Position numbers and translations under genes: made by a program
Notes under the pieces: model-generated
Databases searched by the model: none
Told to the model about the DNA's origin: nothing
The model's input: the letters and a program-made list of their open reading frames with translations, nothing else
Assembly: GCA_964582375.1 (NCBI GenBank)
Contig: CAZORL010000005.1
Span: forward strand, 1 to 64,000
Direction of reading: 5' to 3'
From: CAKSQF01 sp964582375
Lineage (GTDB): Bacteria > Bacillota > Clostridia > Oscillospirales > CAG-272
Length of the DNA stretch: 64,000 bases
Shown: piece after piece, positions 8,465 through 19,600 of the stretch
How the letters are laid out: each line of letters begins with the position of its first letter
Numbering within the stretch: the stretch's first letter is position 1

Positions 8465-10222
8465 ATGGATCTGTTTTCATTTATCGAATTGTTCGGCGGA
8501 CTTGCGTTTTTCCTTTATGGTATGCACGTCATGTCGTCCGGACTTGAAAAACTCGCTGGAGGCAATCTTGAGAATGCGCTCAAGAAAATGACCTCAAACA
8601 AATTTGCAGGCATCGCACTCGGCGCGGGCATCACCATTTTGGTGCAATCCTCATCGGCTGTCTCGGTCATGCTTGTCGGACTTGTCAACTCGGGCATAAT
8701 GCATCTGGGGCAGACGATATCGGTCGTCATGGGCTCGAACATCGGCACGACGCTTACGGCATGGATGCTCTCGCTGGTCAGCGTAAGCTCGGACAATCCG
8801 ATAATCAAGATGATGAAGCCCGAGGTATTTTCGCTCGTGCTTGCATTTGTCGGTGCGGTCATGATCACCATGTCGAAAAAGGCGCGCCGTCGTGATATCG
8901 GCAGTATTTTGGTCGGTTTTGCGATACTCATCTACGGCATGAAGATGATGAGCGATTCGGTCAGCCCGCTTGCCGAGTCTGAGGAATTTGCAAGAGTGCT
9001 TGTCACCTTCAACAACCCGATAGTAGGCATTCTCGTAGGAACGCTCTTCACGGGCGTCATCCAGTCCTCTGCGGCATCGATCGGCATTTTGCAAGCACTG
9101 TCACTCAGCGGCAACATCACATTCAGCATGGCGATCCCGATCGTCATGGGACAGAACATCGGCACATGTGCAACCGCACTTATCTCGAGTATCGGTGTCA
9201 ACAGAGACGCCAAGCGAGTTGCGGTTCTCCATACATCGATAAAGGCACTCGGCGCGGTGATCGTCATGGTACTTTATTTCGGCGTCGATGCAATAATCGG
9301 CGGCATTCCGATCGGGCACAAGATCATAAACCCGATGGGAATTGCGGCATTCCATACGGTGTTCAATATTTTTACAACCGTCATATTCCTGCCCTTCTTC
9401 AAGCAGCTCGAAAAGCTTGCATACATCCTCCTTCCCGAAAAGAAGGACGACAAGCCGGGCGAAGAGGTGTTCATCGACAGCCGTCTGCTCGCAACCCCCT
9501 CGATCGCAGTTTCCGAGTGCTTGGGACGCACCAATGAGATGGCAGAGGTCGCACGCGAGATGATCCACGAGGCATCCGATCTTGTCAGAAAATACGACAG
9601 TGACCTTCGTGCGAAGATCATTTCGGGTGAGGATCGAATGGATGTTTACGAGGACAAGCTCGGAACTGTCCTTGTCAAGGTCTCCTCTCAGGCACTGTCC
9701 GAGTCGGACTCGCAAAAGGTGTCGGTCATGCTTCACGCGATCGGCGATTTTGAGCGGCTCGGTGACCATGCGGTAAATCTTGTCAAGACCTGCGACGAGC
9801 TTAAGGAAAAGAAGATAGCCTTTTCATCCCAGGCATGTGCCGATATTGAGGTTCTGCAATCGGCAGTCGATGAGATCATCAATTTGACCATTGACGCATA
9901 CAAGACTGCCGACGCATCGCTTGCCTTCCGTGTCGAGCCGCTTGAGCAGGTCGTCGATGCACTGATACTCAACATCAAAAATCGTCACATCGAGCGTCTG
10001 CAATTGGGCAACTGTACGATCGAGCTTGGATTTATCCTGTCCGATCTTTTGACCAACTATGAGAGAATATCCGATCACTGCTCAAATATCGCAGCGGCGA
10101 TGATCGAGATCGCGGGCGGATCGTTTGACACGCACGAGTATCTCAGCGGTGTCAAATACGGCAACGACAGATTCGACGGCATATTCAATCAGTATGCCGA
10201 GAGATATAAAATAGATTTTTGA
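8465..10222 (+). CDS. Na/Pi cotransporter family protein (PhoU domain at C-terminus)
   Basis: 585 residues. The N-terminal 310 residues hold two inverted repeats typical of the NptA/SLC34-like family, each with the QSSSA signature (ILVQSSSAVSVMLVG near 61-75 and GVIQSSAASIGILQAL near 198-213), among about 8-10 membrane segments. The C-terminal part (about 340-560) is a helical PhoU-like domain. It is predicted to be a Na-dependent phosphate importer or exporter in the cytoplasmic membrane. SD GGAAGGAC. pyrH follows after 32 bp. The usual rpsB-tsf pair in front of pyrH is absent here. Confidence 0.92.
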   Translation: MDLFSFIELFGGLAFFLYGMHVMSSGLEKLAGGNLENALKKMTSNKFAGIALGAGITILVQSSSAVSVMLVGLVNSGIMHLGQTISVVMGSNIGTTLTAWMLSLVSVSSDNPIIKMMKPEVFSLVLAFVGAVMITMSKKARRRDIGSILVGFAILIYGMKMMSDSVSPLAESEEFARVLVTFNNPIVGILVGTLFTGVIQSSAASIGILQALSLSGNITFSMAIPIVMGQNIGTCATALISSIGVNRDAKRVAVLHTSIKALGAVIVMVLYFGVDAIIGGIPIGHKIINPMGIAAFHTVFNIFTTVIFLPFFKQLEKLAYILLPEKKDDKPGEEVFIDSRLLATPSIAVSECLGRTNEMAEVAREMIHEASDLVRKYDSDLRAKIISGEDRMDVYEDKLGTVLVKVSSQALSESDSQKVSVMLHAIGDFERLGDHAVNLVKTCDELKEKKIAFSSQACADIEVLQSAVDEIINLTIDAYKTADASLAFRVEPLEQVVDALILNIKNRHIERLQLGNCTIELGFILSDLLTNYERISDHCSNIAAAMIEIAGGSFDTHEYLSGVKYGNDRFDGIFNQYAERYKIDF

Positions 10223-10254
10223 TCAGGTAAAGGGAAGGAAAGGACGGAATTAAC

Positions 10255-11001
10255 ATGTCAAACAACAAAAAAAGAGTTCTTTTGAAAATATCGGGCGAGG
10301 CACTTTCAAAGGGTGCTGACGGCGCATATAATTTCGACAAATTAAGAGAGCTTTGCTCGATCATTAAGGAATGCCGCGATGACGGATATCAGATCTCGAT
10401 CGTCTGCGGTGCGGGCAACATTTGGCGCGGCAGACAGGCTGAGAAAAAGATGGATCACGTTCGTGCCGATCATATGGGAATGCTTGCGACGATGATCAAC
10501 TCGCTCTGCATCAGCGATTTTTTGGAGCAGGCAGGCGTGCCGTCGATCGTGCTCTCTGCCGTCGCGACCGAGCCGTCATTTGCCCCGGCTTACACCAAGG
10601 AGCGTGCGATAGCCGAGCTTGATGCAGGCAAAGTCGTTGTTTTCGGCGGCGGATCGTCCAATCCCTTCTTCTCGACAGATACGGCAGCCGTTCTTCGTGC
10701 CGCTGAGATCGATGCCGATCTCATCCTCTTCGCAAAAGCGGTAAACTACATTTACAATCGCGACCCGAATGATAAAGAGAGCACCGAGGAACTTTACAAA
10801 TATGAGTATCTCAGCTACAACGAGATACTTTCCAAAGGACTTACCGCGATCGATATCACAGCAACCGCATTTGCTCTTGCCAACGAGCTTGAGATCACCG
10901 TGTTCGGCATGAACGACCCACGCAACATCATTTACGCAATGCGCGGTGAGGTCAAGGGAACGGTCATCGGCGGCGGAGAGAGCCGCATCATCCGCGAATA
11001 A
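10255..11001 (+). CDS. pyrH: UMP kinase
   Basis: 248 residues. Phosphorylates UMP to UDP in the cytoplasm (hexameric amino-acid-kinase family). Motifs: LLKISGEALSKG at the start, CGAGNIWRG, DHMGMLATMINSL, and VVFGGGSSNPFFSTDTAA at about 131-148. It starts at ATG 10255 with SD GGAAAGGA. It leads the conserved run pyrH-frr-uppS-cdsA-dxr-rseP-ispG-polC. Confidence 0.97.
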   Translation: MSNNKKRVLLKISGEALSKGADGAYNFDKLRELCSIIKECRDDGYQISIVCGAGNIWRGRQAEKKMDHVRADHMGMLATMINSLCISDFLEQAGVPSIVLSAVATEPSFAPAYTKERAIAELDAGKVVVFGGGSSNPFFSTDTAAVLRAAEIDADLILFAKAVNYIYNRDPNDKESTEELYKYEYLSYNEILSKGLTAIDITATAFALANELEITVFGMNDPRNIIYAMRGEVKGTVIGGGESRIIRE

Positions 11002-11043
11002 TTATAAACAATATAAATAAACATAATAAGGAAGGATTTTACC

Positions 11044-11598
11044 ATGAGACTCGACACAAAGACTTACGAAGAAAAGATGAAAAAGACCATCGCGAACTAT
11101 GAGGAAAATCTTGCCACCATTCGTGCAGGCAAGGCTAACGCATCGGTTCTCGACAGAGTGACCGTCGATTACTACGGCTCACCCACACGCATCAAAGACA
11201 TTTCGCAGATCAAGGCTGCCGACGCACGCACTCTCGTGATCACCCCCTGGGACAAATCCATGCTCAAGCAGATCGAGAAAGCAATTCTCGCATCTGATGT
11301 CGGAATCACCCCTGCAAACGACGGCTCTGTTATCAGACTTGTGTTCCCTCAGCTGACCGAGGATCGCCGTCGCGAGTTGTCAAAGCAGATCGCAAAGCAC
11401 GGTGACGAGGCAAAGGTCGCTGTCCGCAACGTCCGCCGTGAGGCAAACGACAAGGCAAAGGAAATGAAGAAGAACAGCGAGATGACCGAGGACGAGCTGA
11501 AACTCTCCGACAAGGCTGTTCAGGATCTCACCGATAAGTACACAAAGGAGATCGATGTCATCACCGAAAAGAAGAAAGCGGAGATCATGAGCATCTGA
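11044..11598 (+). CDS. frr: Ribosome recycling factor
   Basis: 184 residues, exactly the family size. With EF-G it splits post-termination ribosomes. Typical segments are TIRAGKANASVLDRVTVDYY, ITPWDKSMLKQIEKAI and LTEDRRRELSKQIAKHGDEA. SD AAGGAAGG before ATG 11044. It lies 42 bp after pyrH. Confidence 0.97.
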   Translation: MRLDTKTYEEKMKKTIANYEENLATIRAGKANASVLDRVTVDYYGSPTRIKDISQIKAADARTLVITPWDKSMLKQIEKAILASDVGITPANDGSVIRLVFPQLTEDRRRELSKQIAKHGDEAKVAVRNVRREANDKAKEMKKNSEMTEDELKLSDKAVQDLTDKYTKEIDVITEKKKAEIMSI

Positions 11599-11630
11599 TC
11601 GATCGCCAATAACGACAAGGAGGAGCTGCC

Positions 11631-12338
11631 GTGGCAGATCGGGATAAAAACAAAACAGTCTGCGACGAGCGGCTTCGCCATATCGCGTTCATTATGGACG
11701 GAAACGGCAGATGGGCAAGAGCGAGAGGTCTGCCGAGATCAGCGGGACACCGTGCCGGTGCGAAAACATTTCGCCGACTTGTTGACTATGCAAAGGTTAT
11801 AGGACTGCGTTATATGACGGTCTACGCCTTTTCCACCGAGAATTGGGGGCGTCCTGCCGATGAGGTCGAGTCGATCATGAAACTGCTTGAGCAGTATATT
11901 GACGAGGCACTTGCGGATGTTGCCGAAAATGATGTCCGTGTTATCTTCATCGGCGATAAGGCACCGCTCTCGGATAAGCTGAAGGATAAGATCGCCCATC
12001 TTGAAAATGTCTCGAAGGACAATCATCTCATATTGAATATCGCACTCAATTACGGATCGCGCGCCGAGCTTGTCCATGCGGCAAATGAGGCGATAAGGTG
12101 CGGCGAGGAGCTGACCGAGGCGGCGATAGATGCCCATCTCTATACCAAGGAGTCGCCGCCGCCCGATCTTATAATCCGCACTGCGGGCGAGATGCGCCTG
12201 TCGAATTTTCTCCTGTGGCAGGCGGCTTACAGCGAATTTTATTTTACCGACAGACTCTGGCCGGACATGTGCGAGGTCGATGTCGATGCGGCGATCGCCG
12301 AATTTTACAGTCGTACAAGAAGATACGGAAAAGTTTAG
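11631..12338 (+). CDS. uppS: Isoprenyl (undecaprenyl diphosphate) synthase
   Basis: 235 residues. A cis-prenyltransferase that makes undecaprenyl diphosphate, the lipid carrier for peptidoglycan. The catalytic Asp is in FIMDGNGRWARARG. FSTENWGRP and a late RTAGEMRLSNFLLWQ (usually RT(G/S)GE) form the diphosphate site. GTG start at 11631 with SD AAGGAGG at about 11618-11624. Confidence 0.95.
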   Translation: MADRDKNKTVCDERLRHIAFIMDGNGRWARARGLPRSAGHRAGAKTFRRLVDYAKVIGLRYMTVYAFSTENWGRPADEVESIMKLLEQYIDEALADVAENDVRVIFIGDKAPLSDKLKDKIAHLENVSKDNHLILNIALNYGSRAELVHAANEAIRCGEELTEAAIDAHLYTKESPPPDLIIRTAGEMRLSNFLLWQAAYSEFYFTDRLWPDMCEVDVDAAIAEFYSRTRRYGKV

Positions 12339-12411
12339 CATAGGATATACAAATTTAAGATATAATAAAAGGAAGCCCTCGTTTCTTTGCTTTTGAGGGC
12401 GGGATTTTAAC

Positions 12412-13245
12412 ATGAAGACAAGAATTATCACGGGTGTGGTCGCGATCGCGCTCTTTTTGCCCTTTATGATCTTTTCGGGTTCGGCGGCATATATAGTTTT
12501 TACCGAGCTTGCCCTGATCATCTCTGCGTTTGAGATGGTCGGATGTATGCATCAACGCTCCAAGCTCCATGTGCTGATCCCTGCCGAGATCTATGTTATA
12601 TTGTCGGGTCTTGCGACGAGACTGTCGTCGAATTTCTGCGAGACTTTTTTGATACTTACCGTTCTGTTTGCGCTTTGGCTCATCGGTTATTCGATGTTTT
12701 CAAAGGGCAGCTATCCGCTGACCGATGCACTGACCGTCCTGTTCGGCGTGACATATGTTGCACTCGGATTTTGCTCGATCGTGCTGGTTCGCGATCTTGA
12801 GCACGGCGCATTCCTCTTTTGGCTTGTTTTCATCGCGGCATGGCTGTCGGATACGGGTGCGTATTTCGTCGGCGTCAAGTTCGGCAAGCATAAGCTCTGC
12901 CCCGACCTCTCGCCCAAAAAGACTGTCGAGGGTCTTCTCGGCGGTGTCGTGTCCTGCATTGCTATGTTCGTGATCTACGGACTGATCATAACTCTTGCCA
13001 CAAAGGATAAGGTCGCCAATATCTTTGCGCTTCTTCTTGCAGGTATCGTGCTCAGCCTTATCTCGGTGTTCGGCGATCTCTTGGCATCCTATATCAAGCG
13101 TCGCTACAAGATCAAGGACTATGGAAGCCTTCTCCCCGGGCACGGCGGTCTGCTCGATCGTTTCGACAGCGTCATCGCAGTCTCGATCGCAATGTTCGCA
13201 TTCTGCCGACTGCTTAAATTCATGCCGCTGTTCAGCATCGTCTGA
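12412..13245 (+). CDS. cdsA: Phosphatidate cytidylyltransferase
   Basis: 277 residues with about 8 membrane segments. Makes CDP-diacylglycerol for phospholipid synthesis. It carries the CDP-diglyceride synthase signature: FGDLLASYIKRR followed by KDYGSLLPGHGGLLDR near the C-terminus. Start at ATG 12412. An imperfect GCCCTC/GAGGGC hairpin (about 12376-12401) lies between uppS and cdsA and may modulate read-through. Confidence 0.95.
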   Translation: MKTRIITGVVAIALFLPFMIFSGSAAYIVFTELALIISAFEMVGCMHQRSKLHVLIPAEIYVILSGLATRLSSNFCETFLILTVLFALWLIGYSMFSKGSYPLTDALTVLFGVTYVALGFCSIVLVRDLEHGAFLFWLVFIAAWLSDTGAYFVGVKFGKHKLCPDLSPKKTVEGLLGGVVSCIAMFVIYGLIITLATKDKVANIFALLLAGIVLSLISVFGDLLASYIKRRYKIKDYGSLLPGHGGLLDRFDSVIAVSIAMFAFCRLLKFMPLFSIV

Positions 13246-13256
13246 TTTTATCAAAA

Positions 13257-14429
13257 ATGGAAACAAATTCTGATTTTTACAATAAAAAGCTTGCCATAAT
13301 AGGCTCGACAGGCTCGATCGGCACACAAGCAATAGATGTTTGCCTTCGCAGCGGCATAAAAGTCAGCGCACTGAGTGCAAATTCGAGTGCGGCGACTCTT
13401 GAGAGGCAGGCAAGAGCCCTCCGCCCTGCCATGTGCGCACTTACTGATGAGAGTGCCGCATCCGAGCTTAAACTGCGGCTTGCCGATACCGATATCCGCA
13501 TTTATTCGGGCGAGCAGGGACTGCTTGAAATGATATCCGACTGCGACGCCGACACTCTGCTCAACTCGGTGATCGGCGGCGCGGGATTGCTCCCGACAAT
13601 GGCGGCAATACAATCGAAGAAAAATGTCGCGCTCGCCAACAAGGAGACTCTTGTCACGGCGGGCGAGCTTGTCATGAGGGAGGTCAAACGCGCAGGGGTC
13701 ACGCTTATGCCTGTCGATTCGGAGCACTGTGCGATATTTGAATGCTTGATGTCGGGCAGACATGACGAGGTCACAAGACTGATCATCACCGCCTCAGGCG
13801 GTCCGTTTTACAAAAAGAAACGGGAAGATCTCGTCGGCGTGACCCGTGAGATGGCACTTGCGCATCCGACATGGAGCATGGGTGCTAAGATCACGATCGA
13901 CAGCGCGACACTTATGAACAAGTGCTTTGAGATGATCGAGGCGGCGCATCTGTTTAATATCCCGATCGACAGGATCGAGCCTGTCATTCACCGCGAGTCG
14001 ATCGTGCATTCGATGGTCGAATTTGCCGACGGCGCGGTGATCGCACAGATGGCAATGCCCGATATGCGTATGTGCATACAGTATGCACTCTCATATCCCG
14101 ACAGGATCGAGGGCGCGACACCGAAAATGGACTTCTCAAAGGCGTTTGCGCTCACATTTGACAGCCCCGATTACGAAACATTCAAGCCGCTCTCACTCGC
14201 GCGTTTTGTTATGAACGAGGGGGGAGTTCTCCCTGCACTTCTAAACGGCGTCAATGACGAGGCAACAAAGCTCTTTCTTGAAGGAAAGATATCCTTTTTG
14301 GACATCGGCGATGTTGCGGACAGCATAGTTCGATCCTATAAAAACCGCCCGATCGGCGGAATCCATGATGTTGTCGCCGTAGGTCAGATCGGCAGAGAGC
14401 TTGCAAGAGTCGAGCTTGGGGTAAAATAA
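13257..14429 (+). CDS. dxr: 1-deoxy-D-xylulose 5-phosphate reductoisomerase
   Basis: 390 residues. Second step of the MEP isoprenoid pathway (DXP to MEP, NADPH-dependent). NADPH-binding GSTGSIGTQAIDV (residues 15-27), ANKETLVTAGELV, metal/substrate motif PVDSEHCAIFE and the active-site loop AHPTWSMGAKITIDSATLMN are all present. The start at 13257 is 11 bp after cdsA. With ispG it places two MEP-pathway genes in this run. Confidence 0.97.
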   Translation: METNSDFYNKKLAIIGSTGSIGTQAIDVCLRSGIKVSALSANSSAATLERQARALRPAMCALTDESAASELKLRLADTDIRIYSGEQGLLEMISDCDADTLLNSVIGGAGLLPTMAAIQSKKNVALANKETLVTAGELVMREVKRAGVTLMPVDSEHCAIFECLMSGRHDEVTRLIITASGGPFYKKKREDLVGVTREMALAHPTWSMGAKITIDSATLMNKCFEMIEAAHLFNIPIDRIEPVIHRESIVHSMVEFADGAVIAQMAMPDMRMCIQYALSYPDRIEGATPKMDFSKAFALTFDSPDYETFKPLSLARFVMNEGGVLPALLNGVNDEATKLFLEGKISFLDIGDVADSIVRSYKNRPIGGIHDVVAVGQIGRELARVELGVK

Positions 14430-14458
14430 TAATTTTTAGTCGAAAGAGGTAACATTCA

Positions 14459-15502
14459 TTGCCAACGATTTTAACGGTCATTATCGCGATCGCAGTATTC
14501 GGCGGTCTGATATTCATACACGAGATGGGGCATTTTGTTGCCGCACGCATATTCGATGTCCATATTATCGAGTTTTCGATCGGTATGGGACCGAGACTTT
14601 TCGGCAAAAAGTCGAAGAAAAGCGGCATCGATTATTCTCTGCGTGCCCTTCCGTTTGGTGGTTATGTTATGATGTCGGGCGAGGACGAGGACAATGACGA
14701 TCCGCGCGCACTATGCAAAAAGCCGACATGGCAGAGGATAATAGTCACTGCCGCAGGAGCAGCAGTCAATATCGTTGTTGGGTTTTTGCTCACATTTGTC
14801 CTGGTGCTGACAATGAGCCGCCTTGGCGGAACGACGGTCGCCGAGTTTAACGAGGGCGCGACAAGTGCCGATTATCTCATGGTCGGCGACAGGATAGTGT
14901 CGATCGACGGCTCGCGAGTTTACACTCACATGGATGTCGTTTACGAGATAACAAGACGCGGCATTGACCCTGTTGACATTGAACTTTACCGAGACGGCGA
15001 GCGAATTACCGTCAGGGATGTCGTGTTCGGTCGCGAGACGCAGAGCGGCGTGGCGTTCGGATCTGTCGATTTTAAGCTTCGCGCCGTCGAAAAGACAATC
15101 GGACAGGTGGCAGTGCAATCATTTGCTTATTGCAGGCTCTATGTTAAGCAGGTTTGGGAGGGGCTTTTTGATCTTATCAGCGGCAGATACGGCGTTGAGG
15201 CGGTATCAGGTCCGATCGGTGTTACCGAGCAGATCGGTCAGGCGGCAAAGCAGGGCGGCAGTACGCTCCTTTCTATGATCATACTGATCAGTGTAAATCT
15301 CGGCATAATGAACCTTTTGCCGCTCCCCGCGCTTGATGGCGGTCGCTTGCTCTTTCAGATCATCGAGCTGATCACACGCAAAAAGCTTTCCGCCGAGGTC
15401 GAGGGCAAGATCCATTTTGTCGGGCTTGTACTTCTCATGGTGCTGATGGTCATTGTCGCCGGCAAGGATATAGTCTCCCTTTTCGGCAGACTTCGGGGGT
15501 AA
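14459..15502 (+). CDS. rseP: RIP site-2 metalloprotease (RseP/RasP)
   Basis: 347 residues. An intramembrane zinc protease that cleaves anti-sigma factors and leftover signal peptides. HEMGH (about residues 21-25) lies in the first membrane helix, a PDZ domain follows (about 115-190), and the second metal motif is NLLPLPALDGGRL near 280. TTG start at 14459 with AGAGGT at 14445-14450. The dxr-rseP-ispG-polC order is common in Clostridia. Confidence 0.94.
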   Translation: MPTILTVIIAIAVFGGLIFIHEMGHFVAARIFDVHIIEFSIGMGPRLFGKKSKKSGIDYSLRALPFGGYVMMSGEDEDNDDPRALCKKPTWQRIIVTAAGAAVNIVVGFLLTFVLVLTMSRLGGTTVAEFNEGATSADYLMVGDRIVSIDGSRVYTHMDVVYEITRRGIDPVDIELYRDGERITVRDVVFGRETQSGVAFGSVDFKLRAVEKTIGQVAVQSFAYCRLYVKQVWEGLFDLISGRYGVEAVSGPIGVTEQIGQAAKQGGSTLLSMIILISVNLGIMNLLPLPALDGGRLLFQIIELITRKKLSAEVEGKIHFVGLVLLMVLMVIVAGKDIVSLFGRLRG

Positions 15503-15508
15503 TTTCTT

Positions 15509-16591
15509 ATGGATATAAACGATTTCAATAAAATCAGACGAAAAAGCAGAAAAATAGCCGTCGGCGATATTTTCGTAGGCGGCGATGCACCGATCACCGT
15601 TCAGTCGATGACGAACACGCGATCGGACGATCTTGAGGCAACCTTCAGGCAAATGCGTGCACTTGAGGATGTCGGATGCGATATCGTTCGCATGACAGTC
15701 CCCGATCTTTCGTCTGCCGCGACGATCGGACGCCTCAAGGAGGCGGGCATTCGTATTCCGATCGTTGCCGACATTCATTTTGATTACAAGCTTGCCCTTG
15801 CCGCGGCGGACGCAGGCGCGGACAAGATCCGCATAAACCCGGGCAATATCGGTGACGACACGAAGATAAAAGCGGTTGCCGATAAGTGTCGCGAAAAAAA
15901 TATCCCGATAAGGCTCGGCATCAATTCGGGATCGCTCGAAAAGAGCGTTTTGGCAAAATACGGTGCACCGACCGCCGAGGCACTTGCCGAGTCGGCGATG
16001 AATAATATCGCATCGCTCGAACGCTTTGATTTTGAAAATATCATCGTTGCCATAAAATCGTCGGATGTTTGGCGCATGGCGGCAGCAAACAAGATCGTCT
16101 CCGAGAGCTGCGATTACCCGATACATCTCGGTGTTACCGAGGCGGGCAGCGATCGCATGGGCACGGTCAAGTCGGCAGTGGGTATCGGCTCGTCACTGCT
16201 TTCCGGCATCGGCGACACACTGCGTGTGTCGCTGACTGCCGATCCCACGCTCGAGATAAAGCGTGGAAGAGAGATACTTGCCGCTCTCGGACTTGACGGC
16301 GGCTCGCTTGTCAGCGTCGTGTCCTGCCCCACCTGCGGAAGAACCAAGATCGATCTGATCGGACTTGCCGAGCACTTTGAGGCAAGAATGCCCGAACTTC
16401 ATCCGTCAAAACACATAAAGGTCGCCATAATGGGATGCGCGGTCAACGGACCGGGCGAGGCGTCCGATGCCGATATAGGCATCGCAGGCGGTGTCGATGA
16501 GGTACTTCTTTTCAAATCGGGCAGACCGATATGCAAGATCTCGCAGGAGATGGCAGTCGATAGACTTGTTGAAGAGATAAACAAGATGTGA
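15509..16591 (+). CDS. ispG: 4-hydroxy-3-methylbut-2-enyl diphosphate synthase
   Basis: 360 residues. Converts MEcPP to HMBPP with a [4Fe-4S] cluster. TIM-barrel part: PITVQSMTNTRSDD, VADIHFDYKLAL and KIRINPGNIGDD. Cluster cysteines are in SCPTCGRTKIDL and MGCAVNGPGEA. It begins 6 bp after rseP ends, so it is co-transcribed. Confidence 0.97.
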   Translation: MDINDFNKIRRKSRKIAVGDIFVGGDAPITVQSMTNTRSDDLEATFRQMRALEDVGCDIVRMTVPDLSSAATIGRLKEAGIRIPIVADIHFDYKLALAAADAGADKIRINPGNIGDDTKIKAVADKCREKNIPIRLGINSGSLEKSVLAKYGAPTAEALAESAMNNIASLERFDFENIIVAIKSSDVWRMAAANKIVSESCDYPIHLGVTEAGSDRMGTVKSAVGIGSSLLSGIGDTLRVSLTADPTLEIKRGREILAALGLDGGSLVSVVSCPTCGRTKIDLIGLAEHFEARMPELHPSKHIKVAIMGCAVNGPGEASDADIGIAGGVDEVLLFKSGRPICKISQEMAVDRLVEEINKM

Positions 16592-16633
16592 CCTCGGGAA
16601 GACCCGGGATTAAAATTTGAGGAAAAACGAACA

Positions 16634-19600
16634 ATGGAAAAGACCTTTCTTGAAAAATTCGCAAAATACGATCCCGACGAAACAGCCCGCAAGATACTTG
16701 CGGGCGTTTCGAGATATTCGGTAAAGGCAGACAGAGAGCGTCGAATGATCGAGACAGAGATCGAGCTTGACACGCCGATCAAAAAAGACGAGCTGTACAA
16801 GATCGAGGGAGATATCGCCGCCGCATATGAGTTGTCGTCGGTGCGAATCCTTCCGCATTATCCGCCCGACACATTTACGTTCGATTATGTTCACGAGGCG
16901 ATAATCGAGGCACATCGCATAGGCTATGTCGCAAGCGGATTTTTCGGCAGTTATATGCTCCGCCAAAAGGGTGACACTGTCGAGATAGGCATCGATTTTT
17001 CGTCGGGCGGCGTCGGACTTGTCTGCAAAGCAGGCACGGGCGATATCATATCGCGTATCATCGAGGCTGAATTCGGTGTAAAGATAAATGTTGTCATCAA
17101 AGAATCGGGCAGGGCTGATGAGCGAGAGCGTGCATTTTTTGAAAATCGTCGCCGCGAGCTTGACGCACTGCAGATCGAGGCGGAAGCGGCGGCAAGAGAG
17201 GCGGCGGCAGAGCGTGCCGCAAGAGAGGCGGCTGAGGCGGCAGAGAAGGAAAAGGAAGATCCGCGCGCGTCCTTTAAGAAGGTCGCAAGCCTTTATGAGG
17301 ACTGCCCCTTTGAAAAGCTCGACGATTTTGTCTGGAAGTGCGGATATATGACCTTTGACGCCTCCGCTCCCGAGTTTATCCTCGGCGAGCCTATGCCGAT
17401 CGAGCCGACCCCTATTCGCACTGCCATAAGCGGCGGCACAAAGAAGGTCTGCTTGCTCGGTCGCGTAAATCAGTACGAGTCGAAGGTCTCAAGATCGGGC
17501 GAAAAACTGCTTATGACCGTCGGCATCACAGATAACGATGCGTCGGTCAACATGAAGCTCTCCCTTCCAATTGACGAGGGAACCGCTCTCGAAAAACTGA
17601 TCAAAAAATCGGGACGCACGATCAAACGCGGCATCTCGGATGTCGTGACAGTCTACAGCCTTTGGATCGCCGCTTTCGGAACGGTAAAATACGATAAATT
17701 TGAGGATGATACCATCCTCGCCGTCACATCAATTGCCAAAATCTCCCATGTTCCGCGCAAAGATAACGCCCCGGAGAAGCGTGTTGAATTGCATATGCAC
17801 ACCAACCTGTCCACGATGGATGCACTGACCTTCCCCGAGTTTGCGGTCGAGACTGCCGAGAGTTGGGGATGGGACGCACTTGCCGTCACCGATCACGGCA
17901 ATGTGCAGGCGTTCCCGATACTAAAAGACTGCACCGCCAAAAAGGACATTAAGATCCTTTACGGCATGGAGGCGTATTATGTTGACGACAGGGCGCGCGC
18001 CGTTTACGGCGAGTGCGATCTGCGCTTTTCGGACGGTGAGTTCTGCGTTTTTGATATCGAGACTACAGGTCTGTCCGCACTTACATGCAAGATCACCGAG
18101 ATAGGTGCGGTGCTTGTTAAGGGCGGCAAGGTCATTGACAGATTTAATACATTCGTCGATCCCGAGTGCCATATCCCCGAGAACATAACAGGGCTGACCG
18201 GCATCACCGACGAGATGGTCGCAGGTGCGCCGTCTCAGCTTGATGCAGTAATGAAATTTCTTGATTTTGCGTCGGGCAGACTGCTTGTCGCACACAACGC
18301 AGGGTTCGATATATCGTTTATCAGAAAGGTCTGCGAGGACAACAAAATAGTCTTCTCAAACCCCTATCTCGATACGGTCGCACTCTCAAGATATCTGTCG
18401 CCCGAGCTGAAAAAGCATAAGCTCGACAGCCTTGCCGAGCATTACGGACTCGGCGATTTCAACCACCATCGTGCCTGCGATGATGCCGAGATGCTTTCGC
18501 TGATCTTTTTCAAGATGACCGAAAAACTGCTTAGTGAGGGAGTTGCGACGGTCACCGAGATGAACGCCGCCATGGCTGATAAGGCAGATCCGCTGAAGCT
18601 CCGTCCGTACCATATGATCATCATCGCAAAGGATCTCGTCGGACTGAAAAACCTTTATAAGCTCATCTCAAAGAGCTATCTTGACTATTTCAGGCGTGTG
18701 CCGCGTATCCCGAGGTCACTGCTGAATGAATATCGCGACGGGCTGATCATTGGGTCGGCGTGCGAGGCGGGCGAGCTTTTCCGCGCGATACTCGACAATA
18801 AACCTGCCTCGGAGATCAGAAATATTGCGAAATTTTACGATTATCTCGAGATACAGCCGATCTGCAACAACAGATTTTTGGTTCGCTCGGGTGCGGTCGC
18901 CGATGATGACGGATTGCGCGCACTCAATCGTCGCATAGTGGAGCTTGGCGAAAAGCTGAACATCCCCGTCTGTGCGACGACCGACAGCCATTTTCTGAAC
19001 GCCGAAGACGAGATCTATCGAAAGATCCTCCTAAAGGGACAAAAATTCTCGGACGGCGATTCGGATGTCGGACTTTATCTGCGCACGACCGAGGAAATGC
19101 TTGAGGAATTTTCTTACCTCGGCGAAGAAAAGGCGTACGAGGTAGTTGTGACAAACACCCGTGCCATCGCCGACAGGTGCGAAAAGATCCTACCGATCCC
19201 CGACGGTGCATTCACGCCGAAGATCGACGGTGCGGAGGACGATCTTCAAAATATGTGTCGCGCACGCGCCATGGATTGGTATGGCTATGAGGGCAAGGTC
19301 CCCGAGCTTGTCACCGCGAGACTTGATCGCGAGCTTGACTCGATCATCAAAAACGGATTTGCCGTGCTCTATCTTATCGCTCAAAAGCTGGTCGGCTATT
19401 CGGAGTCGCAGGGCTATCTTGTCGGCTCGCGTGGCTCAGTCGGATCGTCATTTGTCGCGACCATGGCAGGAATATCCGAGGTCAACCCTCTGCCGCCGCA
19501 CTATCGCTGTCCGAATTGCCGCTTTAGTGAGTTTATAACCGACGGTTCGGTCGGATCGGGCTTTGACCTGCCCGAGAAAAACTGCCCACATTGCGGACAG